A stretch of 50,243 nucleotides of DNA from CAMTUW01 sp947085035 (GCA_947085035.1 CAMTUW010000013.1:1-50243); one strand, 5' to 3'; counted from the first letter of the stretch, positions 33,954 through 41,894 are shown. Made by a program: numbers and translations. Notes: generated by a model from the sequence alone, not told the origin.

Positions 33954-34843
33954 CGAAGCCGACGCTCGCGACCATCGCCCTGACCGGCTGCGAAGGCTGC
34001 CATGTCTCATTGCTGGACTCGCACGAAGGACTGCTCGACCTGCTCGCGAAGGTCGACCTGGTGTTCTCGCCGTTTTCCGGAGGAGACTCACTGCTGGCTA
34101 ACGTGGACGTGATCGTTGTCGAGGGCGCGGTCGCCAACGACGAGGATCGACATCGCCTCATCGAGGCGCGCAAAGCCGCCAAGACACTCATCGCGGTGGG
34201 CTCGTGCGCCGTGCTCGGCGGAATCGGTGGGCTCAGGAACCTGTCGCGTCTCGACGATGTGACGAGAACCGCGTTCGGCGACGACGCAGGATCGAAGTCC
34301 AAGCGGCTTCCGCAACTGGAGGCTCGCGTGAGGCCCGTGAGCGATGTGGTCGAAGTGGACGCGAGCGTGCCCGGGTGTGCGCCCGAGACGCACCTGATCG
34401 TCGATGCGCTTCTGGCCGTCGTTGAGGGTCGACCCATCGAGCAGCCTCGCCGGAACCTCTGCGACGAGTGCCACCGCGAGAAGGTGCTGCTTCTCCAGCA
34501 CTCGCAGGAGTTCGTCTCCGACAACGTCTTCGCGCTCATGGAGCTCGACGTGATCGATCCCGAGCGGTGCTTTCTCGAGCAGGGCATCCTGTGCATGGGG
34601 CCGATGACGCGCGAGGGCTGTGGAGCACTCTGCACCGCGGCCAACGTCCCGTGCAGGGGCTGTACTGGCCCATCGCGCCTCGAGTTCGAGCAAGGCGGCA
34701 AGACGGTCGACGCGCTGGCCGCGGTACTTCCCGCAGGCGCTCTCATGTACATGGAGGACCTCATCGGAACGGGCTACCGGTACTCGCTGCCGGTCTCTGT
34801 CTTCCCTACGATCTATGACCACGAAGGAGGCGAAGATGCCTGA
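33950..34843 (+). CDS. [NiFe] hydrogenase small subunit (MvhG-like, Group 3)
   Basis: 297 residues, no Tat signal, so cytoplasmic. The proximal cluster motif ALTGCEGCHVSLLD opens the protein; AVGSCAVLGG and VPGCAPETHLI supply further ligands. The C-terminal part has many cysteines for the medial and distal clusters (NLCDECHREK, CFLEQGILCMGPMTREGCGALC, VPCRGCTGPS). It resembles MvhG and other Group 3 small subunits. It overlaps the large-subunit gene by 8 bp. Confidence 0.92.
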   Translation: MTKPTLATIALTGCEGCHVSLLDSHEGLLDLLAKVDLVFSPFSGGDSLLANVDVIVVEGAVANDEDRHRLIEARKAAKTLIAVGSCAVLGGIGGLRNLSRLDDVTRTAFGDDAGSKSKRLPQLEARVRPVSDVVEVDASVPGCAPETHLIVDALLAVVEGRPIEQPRRNLCDECHREKVLLLQHSQEFVSDNVFALMELDVIDPERCFLEQGILCMGPMTREGCGALCTAANVPCRGCTGPSRLEFEQGGKTVDALAAVLPAGALMYMEDLIGTGYRYSLPVSVFPTIYDHEGGEDA

Positions 34844-36251
34844 GACGATCACCCTTCCGGCCGTGAAGCGGATCGAGGGCCACGGCCGCGTGTCGTTGCA
34901 CCTCGATGATGACGGGCGCGTCGCCGACGCCCATTTCGACGTTGTGGAGTTTCGAGGCTTCGAGAAGATGCTCGAGGGACGCATGGTGTGGGAGATGCCC
35001 CTGATCACGAGTCGCATCTGCGGGGTCTGCCCGGTGTCGCACCATCTCGCAGCCGTCAAAGCCGTCGACGCGCTCTACGGTGTCGAGATTCCGCGCACGG
35101 CCACGCTGTTGCGAGAACTCCTGCACCTGGGCGGTTTCGCGCAGGACCACGCGTTGCACTTCTTCTTCCTGGCGGGACCGGACTTCCTCACCGGTGACGG
35201 CGCGGGTTCCCGTGACCTCCTGGGCGTGATAGAGGCGCGGCCGGATCTCGCACGGCGAGCGATCGCACTGCGTCGAGCGGGCCAAAGGGTCGTCGAGGTC
35301 GTGGGAGGTCGGGTGAGCCATCCCGTCACCGCGATTCCCGGCGGCATGAGCCGCGGCATCACGGTCGAGCAGCGCCTTGAGCTGCTGGCGATCGCTAGAG
35401 GGATGCTCGACGACGTGCTGTTCTCCGCCGAGCTCGCCGCTTCGTCGACGAGGCGGCTGCTTGAGCGCTACCCCGGGTTCTCTGACGCACCGATCCACAA
35501 TCTCGCGCAGATGCGTGGGGGCCAGTTCGCGCTCTACGACGGGCGGATCAGGGTCATGCGACCGGACGGCACGGCCTCCGAGGAATTCGACGCGAGTGAC
35601 TACGCGGCGCACATCGGCGAGCGTCATCTCGACGGCAGCTACGCGAACTCCCCCTATCTGCTCGCGCTCGGGCCCGATGCGGGAGGGTACCGCGTGGGTC
35701 CGCTCGCACGGCTGAACATGGTCGAGACCATGACCGGGCATCGCTCGGACGCCCTTCTGGGTCAGTTCCGCACCGAGTTGGGACGCCCCGTGCACGCGGT
35801 GCTCGCATATCACTGGGCGAGAATGATCGAGCTCGTCGCGACCGTCGAGCGTATGATCGCGATTCTCGAAGACGACGCGATCGCTTCAGACGAGGTCCGC
35901 GTACGGGTTGATCGCGGTGCAGTCGGTGCCGGTATCGCCGCCGTCGAGGCTCCGCGAGGCACCCTCATCCATCACTACGAGGCGGATGCCGTGGGCAAGG
36001 TCACGAAAGCCAACCTCATCGTCGCGACGACGCACAACGTGGGCTCACTGGACCGCTCAGTGCTCGACGCGGTGGCGGGTGTCTCGAAGGATGAAGCGCT
36101 CAGCGAGGAGAGTATTCGACATATGGAACTCGGCATACGTGCGCACGACCCCTGTTTGAGCTGCGCGACCCACGAGATCGGCAGGATGCCCATCGTCGTG
36201 ACCCTGATAGGACCTGACGGTACGGTCGTCGGGGAACGGGGGGTGGCCTAG
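34836..36251 (+). CDS. [NiFe] hydrogenase large subunit (MvhA-like, Group 3)
   Basis: 471 residues from ATG 34836, eight bases after GGAGG (34826 region) and inside the end of the small-subunit gene. The nickel-binding L1 motif SRICGVCPVSHH is near residue 60 and L2 DPCLSCATHEIG near residue 430; all four cysteines are present and no selenocysteine is indicated. A tail of ~25 residues beyond the final His matches a precursor cut by a maturation protease, and such a protease lies 245 bp downstream on the other strand. Together with the two upstream genes it forms an MvhADG-type soluble hydrogenase. Confidence 0.93.
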   Translation: MPETITLPAVKRIEGHGRVSLHLDDDGRVADAHFDVVEFRGFEKMLEGRMVWEMPLITSRICGVCPVSHHLAAVKAVDALYGVEIPRTATLLRELLHLGGFAQDHALHFFFLAGPDFLTGDGAGSRDLLGVIEARPDLARRAIALRRAGQRVVEVVGGRVSHPVTAIPGGMSRGITVEQRLELLAIARGMLDDVLFSAELAASSTRRLLERYPGFSDAPIHNLAQMRGGQFALYDGRIRVMRPDGTASEEFDASDYAAHIGERHLDGSYANSPYLLALGPDAGGYRVGPLARLNMVETMTGHRSDALLGQFRTELGRPVHAVLAYHWARMIELVATVERMIAILEDDAIASDEVRVRVDRGAVGAGIAAVEAPRGTLIHHYEADAVGKVTKANLIVATTHNVGSLDRSVLDAVAGVSKDEALSEESIRHMELGIRAHDPCLSCATHEIGRMPIVVTLIGPDGTVVGERGVA

Positions 36252-36494
36252 ATGGATGCGAGCGCCGCGCTCGATGCGTTGAGAAGCAGGCTCGAGGCGA
36301 GCTTCGGCAAGGCCATGGCCATGATGGTCCTCATGTCGGCGAGCAACGCCTCCGCCACCTCGCTCGTGGGTATCACCGAGTCGGAGTTCTCCCGACTCGC
36401 CGAGGCGGTCGGTCGTGACCAGCGCGTGATCGATATGTGGGGTACCGTGGGCGCCTCAGAGGCCACCAGCGAGTGGAAGGCGCTCGTGGCCTGA
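36252..36494 (+). CDS. Small protein of the hydrogenase operon, unknown
   Basis: 80 residues starting directly after the TAG of the large subunit. It is mostly helical and Ala/Ser-rich with no cysteine (MDASAALDALRSRLEASFGK, then TESEFSRLAEAVGRDQRVIDMW). It is too short for HypC or a ferredoxin and lacks their motifs. Strict co-location suggests a chaperone or small accessory subunit of the hydrogenase, but no family is recognised. Confidence 0.7.
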   Translation: MDASAALDALRSRLEASFGKAMAMMVLMSASNASATSLVGITESEFSRLAEAVGRDQRVIDMWGTVGASEATSEWKALVA

Positions 36495-36496
36495 TC

Positions 36497-36952
36497 TCAC
36501 CCGATGGCGTCAGGAGCCGTTTCCAGAACAGACACGATCGCACGGGCCGCTTCGCGTGAGGCGGCCCGTGCCACGTCCGAGAGCGTTTCCGAGTGACCCA
36601 TATCGGGCGCGGCCACGCTGATCAGTGAGGTCTCGGGGGCGTGACCGTACAACACCACCGCGAGCGCGAGAAGTGATTCCGCGTCGATGCAGTGCCCCGT
36701 GGGCCGGGGTGTCTGCCCGGGATGAATCCGGCTGATCGCGACCGGCGGATCGTCTCGCCGCACGGCGTCCACGATCACGACGCGCGAGGAACCCGCGATG
36801 TCGGCCGCCATGGTGATGTCGAGATCGGTCGCGGTCACGATGCACGAGGTGGGTATCTCGCCAGTTCGCTTGAGCTCTTCTGCCACGGCATGGGCGACGC
36901 CGTCATCGCCGCGCGCGACGTTACCGATGCAGATGACGAGGGGCGTAGGCAT
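36497..36952 (-). CDS. Hydrogenase maturation protease (HycI/HyaD family)
   Basis: 151 residues from ATG 36952. The signature LVICIGNVARGDDGVAHAVAEEL at the N-terminus and VVIVDAVRRDDPP in the middle match the family that removes the C-terminal peptide of [NiFe] large subunits after nickel insertion. It converges on the hydrogenase operon with only 2 bp between stops. The start codon lies six bases after a TATACT -10, so the mRNA is probably leaderless. A perfect 10-bp inverted repeat (36541-36570) lies inside the 3' coding part. Confidence 0.85.
   Translation of the reverse strand: MPTPLVICIGNVARGDDGVAHAVAEELKRTGEIPTSCIVTATDLDITMAADIAGSSRVVIVDAVRRDDPPVAISRIHPGQTPRPTGHCIDAESLLALAVVLYGHAPETSLISVAAPDMGHSETLSDVARAASREAARAIVSVLETAPDAIG
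36541..36570. repeat. Perfect 10-bp inverted repeat within the protease gene
   Basis: CACGGGCCGC and GCGGCCCGTG are separated by 10 bases. It lies in coding sequence for an Ala/Arg-rich stretch, which by itself favours such GC-rich symmetry. No T run follows on either strand. Confidence 0.5.
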
Positions 36953-36958
36953 GTTCCC

Positions 36959-36964
36959 AGTATA
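36959..36964 (-). promoter_or_regulatory. -10 box of the hydrogenase protease gene, leaderless layout
   Basis: Read on the minus strand, TATACT is followed by six bases (GGGAAC) and then the ATG at 36952. Transcription would start at or next to the start codon, as is common in Actinobacteria. It stands back to back with the murI promoter 24 bp away. Confidence 0.65.
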
Positions 36965-36987
36965 CGGCTGATCCCGTCTCATAACGG

Positions 36988-36993
36988 TATACT
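36988..36993 (+). promoter_or_regulatory. -10 box of murI, leaderless layout
   Basis: TATACT is followed by six bases (CGGCAC) and then the murI ATG at 37000, so the A of the ATG falls where +1 is expected. There is no Shine-Dalgarno. No good -35 is visible; the upstream region overlaps the divergent promoter. Confidence 0.7.
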
Positions 36994-36999
36994 CGGCAC

Positions 37000-37923
37000 A
37001 TGGAATCCGCTGCAATCGGCATCTTCGACTCCGGCCTCGGAGGGCTCACCGTCGCGCGCGAGATAGCACGCGCCTTGCCGGATGAGTCACTGCTCTACCT
37101 GGGAGATACCGCGCGCTGCCCCTACGGGCCACGCGATCTCGCCTCGGTCAGGCGTTTCGTTCTCGAGATCGGCGCGTGGCTCGAGAACCATTCGGTGAAG
37201 CTCATGGTGATCGCCTGCAACACCGCGACGGCGGCGGGTCTCGATCTGGCCCAGCAGACCTTCCCCGTTCCTGTGATCGGCGTCGTCGATCCCGGGGCGA
37301 GAGCCGCCGTGATGGCGACCCGCAACAGGCGCGTCGGGGTGATCGGCACCGTTGGCACCGTCGAGTCGGGCGCCTACAGCCGCGCGGTGCGCTCGCTCGA
37401 CGCGGGAGTGACCGTGTTCTCGGTGGCCACGCCGCGCTTCGTCGACATCGTCGAGGAGGGGCTCAGGCGCGACACAGGCCGGGTCGAGGACCTGCTCGCC
37501 CATTCGAGCGACGTGTTCATCCGGCCGTCCTTCTACGAGCTGGCTCGCGACTACCTTGACCCGCTGCGCAGAAACGACGTCGACACGCTGGTGCTGGGCT
37601 GCACTCACTTCCCGCTGCTCGCCGCCGCTATCGGGCAGGTGATGGGCCCGCAAGTCAGTATCATCAGCTCTGCCGAGGAGACCGCGCGCGAAGTCGCAGA
37701 AGTGCTCGCGAGGCGAGGCGACCTCGCGCCTGTTGCAGCCGCGCCGCGACATCGTTTCGCGACGACCGGAGATGCGCGCGAGTTCGAGAACCTCGGCTCG
37801 CAGGTGTTCGGAGAGGCCCTGGGTCGAGTGGAAACGGTATCTGTCGACGATCTGGTGGCAGCCGCGAAGCAGCGAGTAGCGCTTCATGGTGACGTCGCCG
37901 ACGAGGGGGTCGCATGCGTCTGA
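37000..37923 (+). CDS. murI: Glutamate racemase
   Basis: 307 residues. The enzyme converts L-glutamate to D-glutamate for peptidoglycan. Both catalytic cysteines are in place: Cys73 in VIACNTATA and Cys201 in LVLGCTHFPLL; the N-terminal IGIFDSGLGGLTV and YLGDTARCPYG motifs bind substrate. It is somewhat longer than average through its C-terminal tail. The gene overlaps the next one by 10 bp and heads a four-gene run with rph and rdgB, a common grouping in Gram-positive bacteria. Confidence 0.96.
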   Translation: MESAAIGIFDSGLGGLTVAREIARALPDESLLYLGDTARCPYGPRDLASVRRFVLEIGAWLENHSVKLMVIACNTATAAGLDLAQQTFPVPVIGVVDPGARAAVMATRNRRVGVIGTVGTVESGAYSRAVRSLDAGVTVFSVATPRFVDIVEEGLRRDTGRVEDLLAHSSDVFIRPSFYELARDYLDPLRRNDVDTLVLGCTHFPLLAAAIGQVMGPQVSIISSAEETAREVAEVLARRGDLAPVAAAPRHRFATTGDAREFENLGSQVFGEALGRVETVSVDDLVAAAKQRVALHGDVADEGVACV

Positions 37924-38678
37924 CCGTACTGGGCGCGGCCGCGAGTCATGCAGCCGCCGGGCAAGCGTGTGCCGGACACCTGGTGGAGTCTGGTCAGACC
38001 CGCATCCTCATGGACTGTGGCAACGGCGTGCTCGCCAACGCCTATCGTGTCGTCGACCCGTACACGCTCGACGCGGTCGTGGTGACGCACGATCACCCGG
38101 ACCACTATGTCGATCTGTACTCGCTTCAGTCGATGCTTCGCTATGCCCCAGAGGGCCCTTCGGCGCCTTTGCGTCTGCTGATGCCCGAAGGCCTGTTCGA
38201 CAGGATGCAGTGTCTGCTCTCAGAGCGTGGAGCCATTGAGTTTCGCGAGGCGTTTCACGCCTCCGTGCTCGAAGATGGTGTCGGGGTGCGCATCGGCGAC
38301 CTCGTCGTCACGCCGCACCTCGTGGACCACACCGACCCCACCTTCGCCCTGTGCGTCGAAGGCGAAGGGGCGCGCCTCGTCTACACTGGCGACACGGCCT
38401 TCGGCGATCAGGTCCTTCGGGCTGCTCGCGGGGCCGATCTGCTCCTCGCGGAGGCTACCGTGCCCGAGCGCTATCAGGGCATGAGCCCGCATCTGTGTGC
38501 ACGCGAGGCGGGAGAAATCGCGCATCTGGCAGGCGCGGGCGCGCTCGTGTTGACGCATGTGTGGCCCACGAACGATCGTGAGGCGATGGCGCGCGAAGCC
38601 GCCGCCGCATACGGTGGCGACGTGCGGATCGCTACCGAGTTCGACGTCTACGACATCACATCACCTGGAGGTAACTGA
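37914..38678 (+). CDS. Metallo-beta-lactamase-fold hydrolase (RNase Z-like)
   Basis: 254 residues from ATG 37914, overlapping murI. The metal site reads VVVTHDHPDHYVDLYSL (HxHxDH form), with further ligands in VDHTDPTFALCV, VYTGDTAFGD and LVLTHVWPT. The fold is that of RNase Z/ElaC and related phosphodiesterases, but the long exosite arm of tRNase Z is not evident, so tRNA 3' processing is not claimed. The CCA-encoded tRNA genes nearby give little help. Cytosolic. Confidence 0.85.
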   Translation: MRLTVLGAAASHAAAGQACAGHLVESGQTRILMDCGNGVLANAYRVVDPYTLDAVVVTHDHPDHYVDLYSLQSMLRYAPEGPSAPLRLLMPEGLFDRMQCLLSERGAIEFREAFHASVLEDGVGVRIGDLVVTPHLVDHTDPTFALCVEGEGARLVYTGDTAFGDQVLRAARGADLLLAEATVPERYQGMSPHLCAREAGEIAHLAGAGALVLTHVWPTNDREAMAREAAAAYGGDVRIATEFDVYDITSPGGN

Positions 38679-39422
38679 ATGGGAACGAGAACCAGTGGCA
38701 GAGCTCTTGACGAGATGCGCACCGTGCGCGTCACGAGGAACTACCTCAAGCACGCGATGGGGAGCTGCATCTTCGAACTCGGTGACACGCGCGTTTTATG
38801 CGCGGCCTCGATCGAGGACGGCGTCTCGTCATGGCGCCGGGGCTCGGGGCTTGGCTGGGTGAGCGCCGAGTACTCGATGATGCCCGCCTCGACCCATACG
38901 CGCTCGCGGCGCGAGACCATGACAGCGCCGAAGGGTCGCACGCTGGAGATCCAGCGCCTGATCGGCCGCTCGCTTCGCACCGTCATCGACATGGGTGCCT
39001 TGGGTGGCGAGGCGACCGTCACAGTCGACTGTGACGTCATCCAGGCAGACGGAGGCACCCGCTGCGCGGCGATAACCGGAGCGTGGATCGCGGTCCATGA
39101 CGCGCTGAGCGTGTGGAAGGACGCCGGCAGGATCGACCGGCTGCCCCTGATCGATCACGTGGCCGCGACCAGCGTGGGACTCGTGGACGGAGAGTTGATG
39201 CTTGACCTCGAATACAGCGAGGACTCGGTGGCCGAGGTCGACATGAACGTGGTGATGGACGCGCGTGGCCGATTCATCGAGATCCAGGGAACAGGCGAGC
39301 AGGTTCCCTTCGATCGCGCGCGTCTCGATGCGATGCTCGATCTTGCCACATCCGGCGTTGACCGCCTCGTCGCGATCCAGCGCGAGATCGTCGATGGGGG
39401 ACTGGAGAGCTATGGGTTCTGA
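38679..39422 (+). CDS. rph: Ribonuclease PH
   Basis: 247 residues starting right after the previous stop, with GGAGG at 38667-38671. Phosphorolytic 3'-5' exoribonuclease that trims tRNA 3' ends. Motifs: RTSGRALDEMRTVRV, GDTRVLCAASIE, the phosphate-binding ERRGSGLGW-like loop (RGSGLGWVSAEYSMMPAST), EIQRLIGRSLR, TVDCDVIQADGGTRCAAITGAW and IEIQGTGEQVPF. Complete and normal length. It overlaps rdgB by 11 bp. Confidence 0.97.
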   Translation: MGTRTSGRALDEMRTVRVTRNYLKHAMGSCIFELGDTRVLCAASIEDGVSSWRRGSGLGWVSAEYSMMPASTHTRSRRETMTAPKGRTLEIQRLIGRSLRTVIDMGALGGEATVTVDCDVIQADGGTRCAAITGAWIAVHDALSVWKDAGRIDRLPLIDHVAATSVGLVDGELMLDLEYSEDSVAEVDMNVVMDARGRFIEIQGTGEQVPFDRARLDAMLDLATSGVDRLVAIQREIVDGGLESYGF

Positions 39423-40053
39423 GTCGGCCGAACGCATCATCGTGGTGGCCACGGGAAACGCCCACAAGGTCGACGAGATCCGCTCGGCGCTGGATTTTCC
39501 CGGGTGGCGGTTCGTGGCGGCCACCGACTTCGAGGCGGGCTGGCCAAGCCCCGTCGAGGACGGTCTGACCTTCGAGGACAACGCCCGGATCAAGGCGCGT
39601 GCCGCCCACGAGCGATTCGGGGTGGCCGCGCTGGCCGATGACTCCGGACTCGAGGTCGACGCGCTGTCCGGCGCCCCCGGCGTTCACTCGAGCCGATTCG
39701 CAGGTGACGACGCCACCGACGCCGACAATATCGCACTGCTGCTCAAGCGGCTCGCGGGGTTCGCCCCGGGTGAGCGCGCCGCGCGTTTCCGCTCGACGCT
39801 CGTCTTCATCGACGAGGCGGGCGCCGAGACGGTGACCTCAGGCGCATGCGAGGGATCGATCGGCCTTGAGCCGCGAGGGACAAGCGGCTTCGGCTACGAT
39901 CCGCTGTTCCATCCGGATGCCGTCAGCGGGTGCACGATGGCCGAGCTCTCGATGGCGGAGAAGAATGCGATAAGCCACAGAGGCGTGGCCATACGGGTGC
40001 TCCGGGAGAGGTTGGCGCACGCCGGGCCGGATCTCGAGACGAACGGAAGCTAG
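39412..40053 (+). CDS. rdgB: XTP/dITP pyrophosphatase (RdgB/HAM1)
   Basis: 213 residues from ATG 39412 with GGAGAG just upstream. It clears non-canonical purine nucleotides from the pool. Motifs: VVATGNAHKVDEIRSAL at the N-terminus, DGLTFEDNARIKARAA, ALADDSGLEVDALSGAPGV, GTSGFGYDPLF and a C-terminal KNAISHRG. The pairing rph-rdgB is very common in bacteria. It is the last gene before the tRNA array. Confidence 0.96.
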   Translation: MGSESAERIIVVATGNAHKVDEIRSALDFPGWRFVAATDFEAGWPSPVEDGLTFEDNARIKARAAHERFGVAALADDSGLEVDALSGAPGVHSSRFAGDDATDADNIALLLKRLAGFAPGERAARFRSTLVFIDEAGAETVTSGACEGSIGLEPRGTSGFGYDPLFHPDAVSGCTMAELSMAEKNAISHRGVAIRVLRERLAHAGPDLETNGS

Positions 40054-40072
40054 CGCGACGCGAGAAGCACGC

Positions 40073-40078
40073 TATACT
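40073..40078 (+). promoter_or_regulatory. Probable -10 box of the tRNA array
   Basis: TATACT stands 55 bases before tRNA-Pro in the gap after rdgB. No strong -35 is seen. Sequence and distance are like the ssrA promoter candidate. Confidence 0.5.
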
Positions 40079-40133
40079 GTCACTCGCCTTACGTCAGGAT
40101 AGGTCGTGCGCGGCCTGGCGGGGGGCGTGAAGT

Positions 40134-40210
40134 CGGGCCGTAGCGCAGCTTGGTAGCGCATCTGCTTTGGGAGCAGAGGGTCGCAGGTTCGAATCCTGTC
40201 GGCCCGACCA
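40134..40210 (+). tRNA. tRNA-Pro (anticodon TGG)
   Basis: Acceptor CGGGCCG pairs with CGGCCCG; the anticodon arm CTGC-TTTGGGA-GCAG shows TGG; the T-arm has GGTTCGAATCC; CCA is encoded (40208-40210). It opens an array of five tRNA genes on the same strand. Confidence 0.97.
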
Positions 40211-40215
40211 TATTC

Positions 40216-40291
40216 GCGGCGGTAGTTCAATTGGTAGAGCATCAGCCTTCCAAGCTGATTGTTGCGGGTTCGAGTCCCGTCCGCCGCTCCA
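40216..40291 (+). tRNA. tRNA-Gly (anticodon TCC)
   Basis: Acceptor GCGGCGG pairs with CCGCCGC; the anticodon loop CTTCCAA shows TCC within stem ATCAGC/GCTGAT; T-arm GGTTCGAGTCC; CCA encoded. It starts five bases after tRNA-Pro. Confidence 0.97.
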
Positions 40292-40382
40292 TAGACTTTC
40301 CCGGTGGCCGCAAGGTCGCTGATTGACAGAGCCGCCCGCCGAAGGTACCGTAGCGCTTCGGTACTTCCGGGTGGTGAGATAT

Positions 40383-40459
40383 GCGCCCGTAGCTCAGCTG
40401 GATAGAGCGGGAGACTTCTAATCTCTAGGTCGGGGGTTCGAATCCCTCCGGGCGTGCCA
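40383..40459 (+). tRNA. tRNA-Arg (anticodon TCT)
   Basis: Acceptor GCGCCCG pairs with CGGGCGT (one G-U); the anticodon loop CTTCTAA in stem GAGA/TCTC shows TCT; T-arm GGTTCGAATCC; CCA encoded. About 90 bp of spacer separates it from tRNA-Gly. Confidence 0.97.
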
Positions 40460-40467
40460 AGATTCAC

Positions 40468-40545
40468 GGTGGGTGTAGCTCAGTAGGTTAGAGCGTCGGA
40501 CTGTGGCTCCGAAGGTCGCGGGTTCGAGCCCCGTTACCCACCCCA
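40468..40545 (+). tRNA. tRNA-His (anticodon GTG)
   Basis: Acceptor GTGGGTG (40469-40475) pairs with TACCCAC; the extra G at 40468 can pair with the discriminator C at 40542 as the identity element G-1. The anticodon loop CTGTGGC shows GTG. CCA is encoded (40543-40545). Confidence 0.96.
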
Positions 40546-40560
40546 ATTCAATAATGTCGT

Positions 40561-40585
40561 GCGCCCGGGCAAGCCTGCCGGGCGC
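40561..40585 (+). other. Hairpin between tRNA-His and tRNA-Lys
   Basis: GCGCCCGG and CCGGGCGC form a perfect 8-bp stem with a 9-nt loop. No T run follows. It could be a processing signal or a partial terminator inside the array. Confidence 0.45.
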
Positions 40586-40591
40586 CGATAT

Positions 40592-40667
<76 letters not shown>

Positions 40668-40684
40668 TCGAAGCCTACGAAGTG

Positions 40685-40715
40685 CCGGTTCCCGAGAGGG
40701 GGCCGGTCTTCTGCT
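40685..40715 (+). terminator. Rho-independent terminator of the tRNA array
   Basis: A 9-bp stem CCGGTTCCC/GGGGGCCGG (two G-U pairs) with a GAGA loop is followed by TCTTCTGC and more T. Position directly after the last tRNA supports it. Confidence 0.72.
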
Positions 40716-40817
40716 TTCACGACTGGCAAGTCGTTGTTGGACGCATGCGACAACGTTGTCGCGATTGCTACGATTATCATGTAATATGATTCTCTGGTTC
40801 GCAGGAAGGAGAATCGG

Positions 40818-41096
40818 ATGTCTGAGACACTGACCGTCACCGAGGTGGTCCGCCACTTCGCTGAATACGTCAACCGCGTCACGTATCGGCGCGAGTCGTT
40901 CATCCTCATGCGCGGGAACAAGGCCGTCGCTGAACTGCGGCCGCTCCCGATCGGCAAGCGGTTGAGTGAGTTGCCCGGCCTGTTCGCCTCGTTGCCTCAT
41001 CTGTCGGCGGACGAGGCTGACTCCTTCGCGGACGACCTCGACTCTGCACGCAACGAGATCGGCAGTTTGGAGGTGCGCGACGCGTGGGGGTCTTGA
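40818..41096 (+). CDS. Antitoxin of the first VapBC-type pair (Phd/RelB-like)
   Basis: 92 residues. The N-terminal half (ETLTVTEVVRHFAEYVNRVTYRRESFILMRGNKAVAELRPL) has the Phd/YefM-type pattern of a dimeric DNA-binding antitoxin; the acidic C-terminus (SADEADSFADDLDSARNEIG) would wrap around the toxin. It overlaps the PIN toxin by 13 bp, as expected for a coupled pair, and probably represses its own promoter. First gene after the tRNA array. Confidence 0.85.
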   Translation: MSETLTVTEVVRHFAEYVNRVTYRRESFILMRGNKAVAELRPLPIGKRLSELPGLFASLPHLSADEADSFADDLDSARNEIGSLEVRDAWGS

Positions 41097-41497
41097 TCGA
41101 CGCGAGCATCCTCATCGAGGCGGAGCGTGGCCGGCTCGACCTTGAGCCGCACGTGGCCAGACACGCAGACGAGGAGTCGTTCCTGTCGGTCATAACCGCC
41201 AGTGAGTTGCTGCACGGCGTCCATCGGGCCGCGGAGCCTCGGAGACGCGCGAGGCGCTCGGCGTTCGTTGAGGGCATCTTGGAACGGTTCCCACTCCTGC
41301 AGGTGGATCTGGCCACCGCGCGTGCGCACGCGCAGGTGTGGTCGGATATGTCGGTTTCCGGCACGCTCATAGGCCCGCACGATCTGTGGCTCGCTGCGAC
41401 GTGCATCGCACATGGACTTACCATGGTGACGGCGAATATCCGGGAGTTCGAGAGAGTTCCGGGGCTACAGGTCGAGAGGTGGAGCGACGCAGGCTGA
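41084..41497 (+). CDS. PIN-domain toxin (VapC-like), first pair
   Basis: 137 residues from GTG 41084. The PIN nuclease residues are present: Asp6 in GVLIDASILIEAERGR, Glu in ITASELLHGVHRA, and the later acidic pair around PHDLWLAATCIAHGLTMVTAN. VapC toxins are Mg-dependent RNases that usually cut tRNA or rRNA. Its antitoxin overlaps it upstream. Confidence 0.9.
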   Translation: MGVLIDASILIEAERGRLDLEPHVARHADEESFLSVITASELLHGVHRAAEPRRRARRSAFVEGILERFPLLQVDLATARAHAQVWSDMSVSGTLIGPHDLWLAATCIAHGLTMVTANIREFERVPGLQVERWSDAG

Positions 41498-41619
41498 CGC
41501 TCGAGAGCAGCGCCCGGACAAAGGCATCGACCCGACTTCGCAAGTCCTCGGCTACCAAAGACGTTATCCCGTCCCCCGAACGGTGGTCTCGATCGTCACC
41601 CCATCAGCATCGTTGAACG

Positions 41620-41648
41620 TTGACGCCCTATGCATCGGTCGATACACT
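41620..41648 (+). promoter_or_regulatory. Sigma70-type promoter of the AbrB-PIN pair
   Basis: TTGACG (41620-41625) and TACACT (41643-41648) are separated by exactly 17 bp, the best-formed promoter in the window. The start would be near 41655, which leaves a ~33-nt leader to the ATG at 41688. Confidence 0.75.
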
Positions 41649-41687
41649 AGCTGTAGTATGAAAGTCGTATCGATAAGTGAGGTTCTC

Positions 41688-41894
41688 ATGGATACTGTCA
41701 CGCTCTCTCCCAAGTATCAGGTGGTCATCCCCAAGGGCATTCGAGAGAGTCTCGAACTGCGTCCCGGTCAGAAGATCGAGGCGATTCTCTATGACCGGCG
41801 CATCGAGCTCGTCCCGGTCCGTCCGATCTCTGAAATGCGCGGCTTTCTTGCGGGGCTCGACTCTGACGTCCCGCGCGAGGCGGATCGAGTATGA
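41688..41894 (+). CDS. AbrB/MazE-type (SpoVT-AbrB) antitoxin
   Basis: 68 residues from ATG 41688, which has TGAGG five bases upstream; an ATG at 41658 would lie about three bases from the predicted transcription start. The swapped-hairpin pattern is plain: VTLSPKYQVVIPKGIRESLELRPGQKIEAILYDRRIELVPV. The C-terminus (AGLDSDVPREADRV) binds the toxin. Overlaps the next gene by 4 bp (ATGA). Confidence 0.9.
   Translation: MDTVTLSPKYQVVIPKGIRESLELRPGQKIEAILYDRRIELVPVRPISEMRGFLAGLDSDVPREADRV

Noticed and set aside
36541..36570. Bidirectional terminator between the convergent hydrogenase and protease genes
   Set aside because: The inverted repeat lies within protease coding sequence with no T run on either side, and its codons encode a plausible Ala/Arg-rich helix.
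37914..38678. Calling the MBL-fold gene tRNase Z
   Set aside because: The HxHxDH site fits the superfamily, but the exosite arm expected in tRNase Z is not apparent, and the neighbouring tRNAs encode CCA, so the specific name was not used.
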